This document shows, piece after piece, positions 17,061-25,340 of a stretch of 34,618 nucleotides of DNA. Position 1 is the stretch's first letter; the number at the start of each line of letters is the position of its first letter. Origin of the DNA: Betaproteobacteria bacterium (GTDB taxonomy: Bacteria > Pseudomonadota > Gammaproteobacteria > Burkholderiales > SG8-41); assembly GCA_947476215.1 (NCBI GenBank), contig CANJQI010000040.1:1-34618 (forward strand), read 5' to 3'. Both the position numbers and the translations under genes were made by a program. The notes beneath the pieces were generated by a model. It had not been told where the DNA came from. It saw only the letters and a list, made by a program, of their open reading frames with translations, and did no database searches.

Positions 17061-17936
17061 TCAACCGCTAAACACTTCCTGCTTGATCGCTCCCTTGCTG
17101 CTGTTCTTTACCTGGTACATGAGTTTGTCGGCCTGACTGATCATGTGGTCTATCGAAGCGGGCATACGGGTAAACGTCGCGATTCCGATACTGAATGTCA
17201 CCGGCCAGCCATTCTTCTGCATTTCCTGCAGGAACCGTTGCTGTAGGCTCTCGATCACCATATGGCACGCCTCGGCATTGGTTTCGGGCAGCATGACGGC
17301 AAATTCGTCGCCGCCCAGGCGTCCGGGTAAATCCGATCCCCGCAATTTACGCTGCATGATGTTCGCAATCGCGCGCAACAACGTGTCTCCGACATTGTGG
17401 CCGAACTTGTCGTTCACCTGCTTGAAATTGTCACAGTCGATATAAGCAATCGAAAGCGTGCGCGCATAGCGTCTGCATTGCTCCAATTCGGCGTTCACGA
17501 CCTGGTAGAAACCACCCTTGTTGACCAGGCCGGTCAGTGCATCCTTGCGCGACAGAAAGCGCGCTTCCTCTAGCGACCTGCGCAGTACGCTGAGACCAAA
17601 TACGAGCAAAGCGTAGCCCAACAAGACGGCGCCCCAATCCCAATAGAGCATTTGCGGATTGTCGACATACCGTCCTGAAAGCACATCGATATAGGCTTCG
17701 ACCGTCACGGTCACGATCGAAAGCATCACGCCAAAAAACCCGCCGAGTATCCATGTGAAGATCAGCAATGGCAGCAGGTAGAGCACGGTTAAGCGCAGCC
17801 GGAAGCCGGTCAGGTAATCGATCGTGCCCAACAGCAACAGCAAAGCCAATCCGAGCAACAGCCATTGCCCACGATATTGCTCTACAGCGACAGAGCCGAA
17901 CGCTACTTTCCTGGGAACGTCTTCAGATTCGATCAT
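17061..17936 (-). CDS. Membrane-bound diguanylate cyclase (GGDEF)
   Basis: This 291-residue protein has an N-terminal sensor with about four hydrophobic segments (residues 25-40, 48-65, 68-85, 102-117), a short helix and a GGDEF domain (about 128-290). The active-site loop is intact (RLGGDEF, 206-212). The metal-binding D168 lies in YIDCDNFK, and the allosteric product-binding RxxD is R199-D202, so both synthesis and feedback inhibition are expected. It makes cyclic di-GMP from two GTP. The membrane part resembles 4TM-type sensors of unknown ligand. The gene interrupts the usual rsxB-nth neighbourhood and points the other way. The upstream gap (17937-18176) holds no recognisable gene. Confidence 0.92.
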   Translation of the reverse strand: MIESEDVPRKVAFGSVAVEQYRGQWLLLGLALLLLLGTIDYLTGFRLRLTVLYLLPLLIFTWILGGFFGVMLSIVTVTVEAYIDVLSGRYVDNPQMLYWDWGAVLLGYALLVFGLSVLRRSLEEARFLSRKDALTGLVNKGGFYQVVNAELEQCRRYARTLSIAYIDCDNFKQVNDKFGHNVGDTLLRAIANIMQRKLRGSDLPGRLGGDEFAVMLPETNAEACHMVIESLQQRFLQEMQKNGWPVTFSIGIATFTRMPASIDHMISQADKLMYQVKNSSKGAIKQEVFSG

Positions 17937-18176
17937 GGTTGCACAGTGGAGGCGGGGCCCGTTTTGGGACTAGCCCAATTTCTATACTCGCAATGATAGG
18001 CAATATATATGCCAATTTCAGGTTGTGAATAAAATCACGCGATATTCACCGTCGACACCCGGTTCCCTAACGCGCCCTATAACGGCGGGATAAAGGTGAC
18101 GTCGGAATGAATGTTGTCAATTGTCCCGGCGGCGATTACCCTGTCCGTCTCAACGTACTGATACGACCCGCTTTGC

Positions 18177-18821
18177 ATGAACCTCGCTAAAAGATCCGAA
18201 ATTTTTGCCCGGTTACGCGCCCGAAATGCCGCACCTAAGAGTGAACTCGAATATCGTTCGCCCTTTGAACTGCTCGTATCGGTCATCTTGTCGGCACAGG
18301 CCACGGACAAAAGCGTTAACTTGGCCACTCGCGATCTCTACGCGGTCGCATGCACGCCACAGGCCATACTGGCTCTGGGTGTCACGGGCCTGGAAAAATA
18401 CATTAAACGCATTGGCCTATACCACACAAAGGCAAAGAACATTATCGCGACATGCCGGATGCTGCTGGATCGTCACGATGGCGAGGTGCCAAATACGCTT
18501 GAAGCGCTCCAGCAATTGCCCGGCGCAGGCCGCAAGACCGCGAATGTCGTACTCAATATCGCATTTGGCAAACCGACGATTGCGGTTGATACTCACATTT
18601 TCCGTGTTTCCAACCGCACCGGCATCGCGCCCGGCAAGGACGTTCTGCAAGTGGAAAAAAAGCTGCTCAAGTTCGTTCCGGACGAATTCAGGCAGCATGC
18701 CCATCACTGGCTGATACTCCATGGCCGCTACGTATGCAAAGCCCGCCAACCCGATTGTCCAGTCTGCGAAATCCGCGACCTGTGCGAGTTAAGGCACAAG
18801 ACGGTGAGCGATAAGCCGTAA
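18177..18821 (+). CDS. nth: Endonuclease III
   Basis: Nth removes oxidised pyrimidines and cleaves the abasic strand. The 214-residue protein keeps E. coli numbering exactly: helix-hairpin-helix LPGAGRKTANVV with catalytic K120, D138 in VDTHIFRVSNR, and the Fe4S4 ligands C187, C194, C197 and C203. The last residues (VSDKP) and the stop codon are encoded by a heptamer repeat that runs on into the intergenic space, so the repeat has shaped the C-terminus without affecting the Fe-S loop. The leader shows no clear ribosome binding site. Confidence 0.97.
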   Translation: MNLAKRSEIFARLRARNAAPKSELEYRSPFELLVSVILSAQATDKSVNLATRDLYAVACTPQAILALGVTGLEKYIKRIGLYHTKAKNIIATCRMLLDRHDGEVPNTLEALQQLPGAGRKTANVVLNIAFGKPTIAVDTHIFRVSNRTGIAPGKDVLQVEKKLLKFVPDEFRQHAHHWLILHGRYVCKARQPDCPVCEIRDLCELRHKTVSDKP

Positions 18822-18876
18822 GCGGTGAGCCGCGAAATTGGAACCGACATAGCCCGCTTACCGCTTACCGCTTACC
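18803..18876. repeat. Heptamer repeat element, copy 2 (nth to DUF1841 gene)
   Basis: The left half is GGTGAGC, GATAAGC, CGTAAGC, GGTGAGC (18803-18830) and covers the nth stop codon. The right half is three perfect GCTTACC units (18856-18876), 9 bp before the next ATG. The halves are inverted relative to each other and can form a stem of about 20 bp with a loop of about 25 nt. No T-run follows, so it is not a standard terminator. Confidence 0.78.
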
Positions 18877-18885
18877 AATTAAAAC

Positions 18886-19332
18886 ATGTTCGAGCCGACC
18901 CGCGATCAAGCACGCCAGTTCCTGTTCGACACGTGGCGCAAGTATCGCGACGGCGTGGTGCTAAGCGGTCTTGAAAACGTGGCGTTGCAGGTCATCTCCG
19001 CGCACCCCGAATACCACAAGCTGCTTGAGAGTCCGGAACGCCATCTGGGGCAGGACTACGCACCGCACGACGGCGGCATCAATCCATTCCTGCACTTGTC
19101 GCTGCATCTGGCCATCGAAGAACAGTTGACAATAGACCAGCCTCCCGGGATCTGTGCGCAATTTACCCGCATTGCGCAATCGACCGGCTCGGAACATGAC
19201 GCCCAACATGCGCTGCTCGAATGCCTGGCCGAAACGCTATGGCAGGCGCAACGTCTGGGCACTGCACCCGATCACATTTTGTATCTTGCGTGCGCGCAAC
19301 AGAAATTCGGAAAAATACCAGATAACTCGTGA
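18886..19332 (+). CDS. DUF1841 family protein
   Basis: This 148-residue protein matches the DUF1841 family common in beta- and gammaproteobacteria. It opens FEPTRDQARQFLFDTWRKY and has ISAHPEYH..LE, then NPFLHLSLHLAIEEQL, a DQPPGI block, and a late HALLECLAETLWQAQR helix. The family is soluble, all-helical and of unknown function. The short region 3' of nth suggests co-transcription, with only the heptamer hairpin between them. No ribosome binding site is evident in the AT-rich leader. Confidence 0.85.
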   Translation: MFEPTRDQARQFLFDTWRKYRDGVVLSGLENVALQVISAHPEYHKLLESPERHLGQDYAPHDGGINPFLHLSLHLAIEEQLTIDQPPGICAQFTRIAQSTGSEHDAQHALLECLAETLWQAQRLGTAPDHILYLACAQQKFGKIPDNS

Positions 19333-19335
19333 TGC

Positions 19336-19365
19336 AAAAAGGCCGGATAAAAACGCTATCCGGCC
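19336..19365 (-). terminator. Terminator for the cytochrome genes
   Basis: A 9-bp perfect stem (19341-19349 with 19357-19365, GGCCGGATA) and a 7-nt loop are followed, in the leftward direction, by five T's. It ends transcription of the two cytochrome genes and lies just past the convergent DUF1841 stop codon. Confidence 0.85.
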
Positions 19366-19388
19366 TATCAACTTACGCCGGATTACGT

Positions 19389-19706
19389 TCAGTGGCGTGT
19401 GCTTACCGCGGCGGGCTGACTTGAAAAATAAGCCGCGAGATCGGAGATATCTTCCTTCGTCAGATTGGCCACCATGCCGGGCATGATGGGGTTCTTGCGC
19501 TTGCCCGACTTGTAATCCGTCAATGCGCGCACCAGGTAGTCATAGTACTGCCCGGCCAACTTGGGGTTGTCCTGTATCGGAGTCGCACCTGTTTCGCCAT
19601 GACATGCGGCGCATACCTTGGATTTTTCCTTGCCGGCCGCGGGATTGGCGGCGTATAGCTGGGCGCTCATTGCAAACAATACTGCCAGGAAGAGAGTTCG
19701 TATCAT
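19389..19706 (-). CDS. Class I cytochrome c, c553-like (downstream copy)
   Basis: This 105-residue periplasmic protein has a Sec signal peptide ending about QLYAA. One haem c site is CAACH (C32, C35, H36), and a likely axial Met lies in NPIMPGM. The fold is that of small c553/c4-half cytochromes (GKEKSKVCAACHGETG, PKLAGQ, DISDLAAYFSSQ). It could shuttle electrons to a terminal oxidase or an oxidoreductase. It lies 23 bp downstream of a paralogous cytochrome on the same strand, and a hairpin terminator follows. The pair together resembles a split di-haem c4. Confidence 0.92.
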   Translation of the reverse strand: MIRTLFLAVLFAMSAQLYAANPAAGKEKSKVCAACHGETGATPIQDNPKLAGQYYDYLVRALTDYKSGKRKNPIMPGMVANLTKEDISDLAAYFSSQPAAVSTRH

Positions 19707-19729
19707 GATGTGGGCCTGAAGTTAACGGG

Positions 19730-20074
19730 CTAACGGGCTGAAGTCTTGACGGTGTCGGCGGCGTAATAGGCTGCGAGGTCGGCCATGTCCTGATCGCTCA
19801 ATCCGGCCGCGATGGCGCGCATGCTCGGGTGACTGCGCTGGCCGGATTTGTAGGCCTGCAATGCCTTGACGATGTAGTCCGGATTCTGACCGCCGATTTT
19901 TGGCACGTGATAAACAGAGGGGAACGCGGTCTTGTAGCCGGTTATGGAATGGCAGCCTTGACACATTGCTACCTTGGTCTTCCCCGCCGCGGCATCGCCG
20001 GCCGCTTGCACCGATACCGATGCAATCAGCGCCAACCCGAATGCCCCCATCGTAATCAAGTTATGCTTGTTCAT
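19730..20074 (-). CDS. Class I cytochrome c, c553-like (upstream copy)
   Basis: This 114-residue protein has a Sec signal peptide ending SVQAA and a single haem site, CQGCH (C38, C41, H42), with a likely axial Met at M85 in SHPSMRAI. It shares with its neighbour the ends GQNPDYIVKALQAYKSG / GQYYDYLVRALTDYKSG and the DMADLAAYYA helix, so the pair is a tandem duplication. An insertion after the haem motif (TGYKTAFPSVYHVPKIGG) distinguishes it and may tune its partner. It is the first gene of the minus-strand unit, divergent from the first Bug gene. Confidence 0.92.
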   Translation of the reverse strand: MNKHNLITMGAFGLALIASVSVQAAGDAAAGKTKVAMCQGCHSITGYKTAFPSVYHVPKIGGQNPDYIVKALQAYKSGQRSHPSMRAIAAGLSDQDMADLAAYYAADTVKTSAR

Positions 20075-20243
20075 TCGCTAGTCTTTCCAGGAGTCGAAAA
20101 AAGCACGGCAGATTATATACCGGAAATCCGGCAGCGCCACGCTTCACGCGCGAATTGCCGTCACGGTCATTCCTCCTGGTGTTTAGCTCGCCCCATTAGC
20201 AGTTCAAGTAAAATGGTTGGCCCATATCCGGACTTGGAACACG

Positions 20244-21212
20244 ATGTCTACTCTTCTCTGGTCCATTGCAGCAACAATTGCGCTGCTCGCGATGACTTTG
20301 CCCGTACCGATCGCGTCGGCGCAGAACTTCCCGGTCAAACCGGTACGCATGGTAGTGTCGGGCGTCGCCGGCAGCAGCAATATTACCGCGCGCCTGATTG
20401 CGCCTGGGCTGTCCGACCTTCTGGGGCAGCAGGTTGTGGTTGATGGCCGTGAAGGCGGCGTGGTGGTATCCGACCTCGTCGCGAAGGCACAACCCGATGG
20501 CTACACCCTGCTCCTGAATGGCAGCGCGATGTGGCTGCTGCCTTATATGCGCAGCAACGTGCCCTATGATCCGGTGCGGGACTTTGCGCCGGTCACGCTG
20601 GCGGTCAGCGCCCCCAATATACTGGTCGTGCATCCCACCGTTGCGGCGAAGTCCGTCAAGGAATTGATCGCAATTGCCAAGACTAGACCCGGCGAGTTGA
20701 ACTGTGCCACCGGCAACGCTGGAACGTCCAATCATCTGGCGGCGGAACTGTTCAAGGCCATGACAGGCACCATGATCGTACGCATCCCTTATAAGGGCGC
20801 AGCGCCGGCAATCACGGACCTGCTAGGGGGACAGGTCCAGCTTATGTTTGCGAGCGCGAGTTCGGTTACGGCGCATATCAAGTCCGGCAAACTGCGCGCG
20901 CTGGGCGTGAGCAGCCTGCAACCCTCGGCCCTCGCGCCTGGACTTGCAACCATAGCCGCTTCGGGCGTACCCGGATATGAGTCAGTGGCAATTTTCGGCA
21001 TACTCGCGCCGGCGAAAACGCCCGCGTCCGTCGTCCATAAGCTGAGCCAGGGCATCGTGCGTGTGCTGAACACCGCCGATGTAAAAGATCGGTTTTTCAG
21101 TGCCGGCTCTGAAATCGTAGGCAGTACGCCCGAACAGTTCGGGACCGCCATCAAAGCAGAAATGTCGCGCATGGGCAAAGTCATCAAGGACGCCGGCATA
21201 CGCGACGAATAA
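20244..21212 (+). CDS. Bug/TctC-type solute-binding protein 1 (atypical loop)
   Basis: This 322-residue periplasmic binding protein belongs to the tripartite tricarboxylate/Bug family. The ATG at 20244 opens a Sec signal peptide (MSTLLWSIAATIALLAM...IASA). The family core is clear: QPDGYTLLLNG, YDPVRDFAPVTL, LVVHPTVAAKSVKELIAIAK and a terminal MGKVIKDAGIRDE. The first ligand loop, normally PFPPGG..D.LAR, reads SGVAGSSNITAR, so binding differs from canonical members. The ligand is unknown. It is the first of three tandem + strand Bug genes and no TctA/TctB permease is near. Confidence 0.92.
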   Translation: MSTLLWSIAATIALLAMTLPVPIASAQNFPVKPVRMVVSGVAGSSNITARLIAPGLSDLLGQQVVVDGREGGVVVSDLVAKAQPDGYTLLLNGSAMWLLPYMRSNVPYDPVRDFAPVTLAVSAPNILVVHPTVAAKSVKELIAIAKTRPGELNCATGNAGTSNHLAAELFKAMTGTMIVRIPYKGAAPAITDLLGGQVQLMFASASSVTAHIKSGKLRALGVSSLQPSALAPGLATIAASGVPGYESVAIFGILAPAKTPASVVHKLSQGIVRVLNTADVKDRFFSAGSEIVGSTPEQFGTAIKAEMSRMGKVIKDAGIRDE

Positions 21213-21291
21213 ATCCCGCGTGGCACGGATGACTTCCTCCGCACCGCTGCGCCGGCCGATTCGCAATAACAATCCATACTGGAGAATATTC

Positions 21292-22263
21292 ATGAGGTTA
21301 TCGAAACCAGCGCCAATGATCCCCGCGCTCGTGGCCTTGATCGTCGGCACATCGACCGCCTGGAGCCAGGATTTTCCCGCCAAACCCATACGCATATGGA
21401 CGTCCGAAGCGGGAGGCGGCAACGATTTTGCAGCTCGTCTGATCGCGCAGGGTGTAGCGAGCGGAATCGGCCAACAGGTCATTATTGAAAACCGCGGCAC
21501 GGCGGGCGGGACGATTGCGGCGCAGGCCGTTGCCAAATCTCCCGGCGATGGATACACCCTGCTTTTCTACGGCAGCAACATATGGTTGATGCCGTTCCTG
21601 CGCGACAACGTCCCCTACGATCCGATCCGGGATTTCGCGCCAATCACGCTTGCGACGCGCGCGCCACACCTGCTGGTTGTGCACCCGTCGCTGCCGGTCA
21701 GAACCGCCAGGGAGCTGGTTGTTCTGGCAAGAAACAATCCGGGCAAACTCAACTACGGATCCGGCGGTGCGGGTTCCTCGACCCAGATCGCATCCGAACT
21801 GCTTAAATCGATGGCCCAGATCAATATTGTTCACATCGCCTACAAGGGCAGCGGACCGGCGCAAAAAGCACTGATCTCAGGCGAAGTCCAGATTGCATTC
21901 GCCACGCCCGGCGCGGTTGCAACACACGTCAAGTCGGGCCGCCTGCGGGCGCTGGCCGTATCCAGCGCGCAACCATCGCCACTGTTCCCTGACATGCCCA
22001 CCATCGCGGCAACGGGAGTGCCGGGTTACGAAACAGCCTCGATTCTCGGCGTTTTTGCGCCGGCCAGGACGCCGCCGGCGCTGGTCGCGCGCTTGAACCA
22101 GGAATTTGTCCGGGCGCTGCATCGGCCCGACGTAAAGGAAAAGTTTTTCAGCGTGGGCATAGAGACCGTCGGCACTTCATCTGAGGAACTTGGCAGCACG
22201 GTCAAATCAGAGATGACCCGCCTTGGAAAAGTCATCAAGGAAGCCGGTATACGCGATGAATAA
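21292..22263 (+). CDS. Bug/TctC-type solute-binding protein 2
   Basis: GGAG 7 nt upstream fixes the ATG at 21292, giving 323 residues. After the signal peptide (...TSTAWSQ) the mature protein starts DFPAKPIRIW. The first ligand loop is TSEAGGGNDFAARL. The family blocks QVIIENRGTAGGTIAA, GDGYTLLFYGSN, YDPIRDFAPITL and LGKVIKEAGIRDE follow. It has the same C-terminal signature as Bug 1 (KVIK.AGIRDE), so the two are close paralogues. The last 8 bp overlap the start of Bug 3. Confidence 0.93.
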   Translation: MRLSKPAPMIPALVALIVGTSTAWSQDFPAKPIRIWTSEAGGGNDFAARLIAQGVASGIGQQVIIENRGTAGGTIAAQAVAKSPGDGYTLLFYGSNIWLMPFLRDNVPYDPIRDFAPITLATRAPHLLVVHPSLPVRTARELVVLARNNPGKLNYGSGGAGSSTQIASELLKSMAQINIVHIAYKGSGPAQKALISGEVQIAFATPGAVATHVKSGRLRALAVSSAQPSPLFPDMPTIAATGVPGYETASILGVFAPARTPPALVARLNQEFVRALHRPDVKEKFFSVGIETVGTSSEELGSTVKSEMTRLGKVIKEAGIRDE

Positions 22264-23227
22264 TTTGCCATCCCATGTTGTTTTGCAGGTCTGCCTTGCC
22301 ACATTGGCGTTCGACAACATGGCCGTGCACGCGCAGACCTATCCAGTCAAATCGATACGCATCATCACCATAGAGGCGGGAGGCGGCAATGACCTGCTGG
22401 CGCGACTCATGGCGCAGGGCATTGCCACACCTATGGGCCAGCCGTTGATCGTGGAGAATCGAGGCGGTGCGGGCGGGTCGATCGCGGCCGAGCAAGTCGC
22501 ACGCGCGACGCCCGACGGCTACACCCTGCTGGTCTACACGGGCGGACTGTGGATACTGCCCATGCTGCAATCCGCGTCTTACGATCCCCTAAAAGACTTC
22601 TCTCCCGTAACTCTGCTCGCACGCTCGCCCAACATTGTCGTCGTGCATACGTCGCTGCCGGTGAAATCGATCAGGGAATTAATTGCACTCGCGAAAGCGC
22701 GTCCCGGCCAGCTTAACTATGCCTCGGCGGGTATAGGCGGATCCACGCATCTTGCGGCGGAACTGTTCAAGTCCATGGCCGACGTCAACATCGAGCGAAT
22801 TACGTACAAGGGTACCGCGCCGGCTCAAAACGACCTCGTCGGTGGCCAGGTACAACTCATGTTCTCGACCGCGGCGTCCGTCGCACCGCATATCAAATCC
22901 GGCCGATTGCGGCCGCTGGCGGTGACCTCCGCAAAACCCTCGCCTCTGGTTCCCAGCCTTCCGACAGTAGCGGCGTCCGGGCTTCCCGGCTACGAATCCG
23001 ACGTCGTGTATGGCGTTTGGGCTCCGGCCAAAACGCCTGCAGTCGTCGTCCATCGACTGAATCAGGAAATTACGTCACTGCTGCACAAGCCGGAAACGAT
23101 CGACCGATTGGCCGGTGTCAGCCTCGAAGCGGCGCCGACCACCCCGGACGAATTCGCGGCCGCGATCAAATCCGACATCACGCGGATGGGCAAAGTCATC
23201 AAGAGCGCCGGTATACGCGGTGACTAA
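22256..23227 (+). CDS. Bug/TctC-type solute-binding protein 3
   Basis: This 323-residue binding protein starts inside the end of Bug 2 (ATGAATAA overlap). The signal peptide is weak in its n-region (MNNLPSHVVLQVCLATLAF...VHA). The ligand loop is TIEAGGGNDLLARL, close to Bug 2, followed by IVENRGGAGGSIAAEQ, PDGYTLLVYTGG and YDPLKDFSPVTL, ending GKVIKSAGIRGD. It is probably co-translated with Bug 2. The 3' end faces convergent Bug 4, 35 bp away, without a clear terminator between them. Confidence 0.93.
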   Translation: MNNLPSHVVLQVCLATLAFDNMAVHAQTYPVKSIRIITIEAGGGNDLLARLMAQGIATPMGQPLIVENRGGAGGSIAAEQVARATPDGYTLLVYTGGLWILPMLQSASYDPLKDFSPVTLLARSPNIVVVHTSLPVKSIRELIALAKARPGQLNYASAGIGGSTHLAAELFKSMADVNIERITYKGTAPAQNDLVGGQVQLMFSTAASVAPHIKSGRLRPLAVTSAKPSPLVPSLPTVAASGLPGYESDVVYGVWAPAKTPAVVVHRLNQEITSLLHKPETIDRLAGVSLEAAPTTPDEFAAAIKSDITRMGKVIKSAGIRGD

Positions 23228-23262
23228 GCCCGTTCTGAACAAAGTGTGAGAAGGTTTGCCAG

Positions 23263-24240
23263 TTACTCTTCGTATGCCACACTTTTGTTTTTTAACAGTT
23301 TCCCAAGCATTGCCACTTCAGCCCTGACGGCGTCCGTGAGAACCGCAGGTGAACTTCCGACCGTTTCCAGTCCGCCGACCAGGTACTTCTCCTTGATGTC
23401 CGGTTGGCCGAGCGCACGCACGATCACGCGGTTTACGAGCCCGACGATCGCCATCGGCGTTCGCGGTGGGGCAAATACCGCGTTAATCGTGACCGAATCG
23501 TACCCGGGCAAGCCAGACGCAGCCACGGTCGGCAGATCAGGAAAGAGTGGCGATGGACGTATTGATGTAACAGCCAGCGCCCGCAACTTACCGACCTTGA
23601 CGTAAGACTCGAGCGAACTCGCGGTGGCAAACGACAATTGCACCTGGCCGCTTAACAGGTCCGTCTGCCGTGCCGCACCGCTCTTGTAGGTTACGCGCAC
23701 GATGTTGACACCCGCCATGGCCTTGAAAAGTTCCGCTGCAAGGTGAGACGCGGCTCCCGTCGCTGCCGATGCATAGTTGAGTTCACCGGGCCTGGCTTTT
23801 GCCAGTGCGATCAATTCCTTGACCGACTTTGCCGCCACCGACGGATGGACCACAAGAATGCTGGGCTGCGCGGTCACCAGCGAAACGGGTGTGAGGTCCC
23901 TAAGCGTATCGAAGGCCGCCTTCTGCAGCACAGCTCCTATCCATAGCGATCCGCCAGCCACCAGCAATGTATAGCCGTCGGGCGCCGCACGAAACACAAT
24001 CTCCCGAGGCACAGCGCCGCTGGGACGATTATCCACGATCACCTGCTGTGCGGAGACGCTGGTTAATCCCAGTCCGAGTATGCGCGTTACAAAATCGATG
24101 CCACCCCCTATGCCCCCCGTGACCATGCGTATCGGTTTGTTCGGGTAGCCGGAATCCGACGCGGCTTGCGTATGCGCACCCGACATGCCCGCCGCCACCG
24201 CCAATAGAATGCATGCAGCACGAACTGGCGAGCGCATCAT
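23263..24240 (-). CDS. Bug/TctC-type solute-binding protein 4
   Basis: The likely start at 24240 (MMRSPVRAACILLAV) gives 325 residues and a standard signal peptide. ATG 24270, which overlaps the hydrolase stop codon, would add ten residues. The ligand loop is TGGIGGGIDFVTRI, another departure from PFPPGG. Then come IVDNRPSGAVPREIV, PDGYTLLVAGGS, TLRDLTPVSLV and LVVHPSVAAKSVKELIALAK. The C-terminus ends LLKNKSVAYEE rather than the KVIK.AGIR signature. It lies directly downstream of the alpha/beta hydrolase on the same strand, so its ligand may be the hydrolase substrate or product. Confidence 0.92.
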   Translation of the reverse strand: MMRSPVRAACILLAVAAGMSGAHTQAASDSGYPNKPIRMVTGGIGGGIDFVTRILGLGLTSVSAQQVIVDNRPSGAVPREIVFRAAPDGYTLLVAGGSLWIGAVLQKAAFDTLRDLTPVSLVTAQPSILVVHPSVAAKSVKELIALAKARPGELNYASAATGAASHLAAELFKAMAGVNIVRVTYKSGAARQTDLLSGQVQLSFATASSLESYVKVGKLRALAVTSIRPSPLFPDLPTVAASGLPGYDSVTINAVFAPPRTPMAIVGLVNRVIVRALGQPDIKEKYLVGGLETVGSSPAVLTDAVRAEVAMLGKLLKNKSVAYEE

Positions 24241-24262
24241 CCGTTGCGCTGCGGGAACACGG

Positions 24263-25183
24263 CTAACCATGATAGAGCGGTGCCGGTTGGGAGAAGAATG
24301 CATGCAGTATGTGATACGCCATCCTATAGTTGATCTGCTGGAAGCTGGCGTGCGAGATACCCGCCATCACGGTGAACTGCTTGTCGGCATTGGGCAAGCG
24401 CATGAAAAAGGCTATGAGATCGTCCAGACTTGCGATGCCGTCAAACTCTCCGCGCATAATCAGCGTCGGCACGGTGATTTTTTCCGGATCGACCATGGGC
24501 AGCCTGGTGCACATATCGACGTAAGTTCCTGTCGGCATCGAGTCGTCTAACACAAGAATCGCGTCCGCAAACGCGTCCACCACGTACGCTTCGGCGCAAC
24601 CGGGATGGTCACGCGTAAAAATGCTGTGCACGAATGCGCGGTCTATCGGACGCCGGTTGACGTTGACGAACTGCGGCAGCCTCTTGCGCCGCTCGTCCAG
24701 CGTCGGGCTGCCCGCCCCCGTCCACACAAATGCATCCAGCGCCAGTCGCGCGACGCGCTCGGGAAAACGCTGTGCAAACAGCGCCGCACGCAGCGCACCT
24801 GACGATATGCCGTAAATCATGAAATCCTTCACGCCACGCGTTTTCATGATGTATTCAGTCACCGCAGCCGTGTCGTCGGCGCCATTCGCAATGTCGCAAT
24901 TGATGGGCCGCTGCTTGTCGGAACGTCCGTACCCTTCCATGTCGAAACACCACGTGTCGTATCCCTGATCCGCGAAATAGTCCATGACCGAGGAATAAGC
25001 GCGCCCCGGCACCTGCAGATCGAAGGTAGGCTGTGACGCCATCGATGACCCGTGCACGAACAACACCGTGCCGCGTTTTTCCGCCGTGCGCGCCGGTTTC
25101 TCCCACAGGAAAAGCCGGACATCGCCCTTGGTGGTCCAGTGTTCGTTGCCGTTGATGACCGGCGATGGTTTGAGTTGACTCAT
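24263..25183 (-). CDS. Alpha/beta hydrolase
   Basis: The start at 25183 (MSQLKPSPVING) has AAAAGGAT upstream and gives 306 residues. The canonical fold and triad are visible: oxyanion loop FVHGSSM (41-48), nucleophile S127 in GISSG (125-129), acid D248 in RGEFDGIASLDD and H278 in GISHASF. There is a lid region (about 150-225). No signal peptide is present, so it should be cytosolic. The VHG type is common to esterases, C-C bond hydrolases and haloalkane-type enzymes, so the substrate is open. It is transcribed with Bug 4 and divergently from the acyl-CoA ligase pair, which suggests that it releases an acid from an ester or amide for CoA activation. Confidence 0.92.
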   Translation of the reverse strand: MSQLKPSPVINGNEHWTTKGDVRLFLWEKPARTAEKRGTVLFVHGSSMASQPTFDLQVPGRAYSSVMDYFADQGYDTWCFDMEGYGRSDKQRPINCDIANGADDTAAVTEYIMKTRGVKDFMIYGISSGALRAALFAQRFPERVARLALDAFVWTGAGSPTLDERRKRLPQFVNVNRRPIDRAFVHSIFTRDHPGCAEAYVVDAFADAILVLDDSMPTGTYVDMCTRLPMVDPEKITVPTLIMRGEFDGIASLDDLIAFFMRLPNADKQFTVMAGISHASFQQINYRMAYHILHAFFSQPAPLYHG

Positions 25184-25283
25184 GACATCCTTTTGGTATC
25201 CATGGCGGTAAAGCAGTCTATGACACGCCATTGCACAGCGTCAACGGCTGCCGTCGCGCAATCCGTGCCGGCCCGGCTTGCGA

Positions 25284-25289
25284 TATACT
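25284..25289 (+). promoter_or_regulatory. Possible -10 box before the acyl-CoA ligase genes
   Basis: TATACT lies about 52 bp upstream of the ATG at 25341, in the divergent gap between the hydrolase and the ligase pair. No good -35 box at 16-18 bp was found, so this is a weak call. Confidence 0.25.
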
Positions 25290-25340
25290 TACCGGTCTCT
25301 GCAATCTCAATCGCGTGGTTCGCGCCCCCCCGCTGCTCCG

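Noticed and set aside
18077-18328. Minus-strand frame across the nth 5' end and leader
   Set aside because: Most of it is antisense to nth; the remaining residues match nothing I know.
24263-25183. Alpha/beta hydrolase as a secreted esterase
   Set aside because: No signal peptide is present from the ribosome-binding-site-supported start at 25183.
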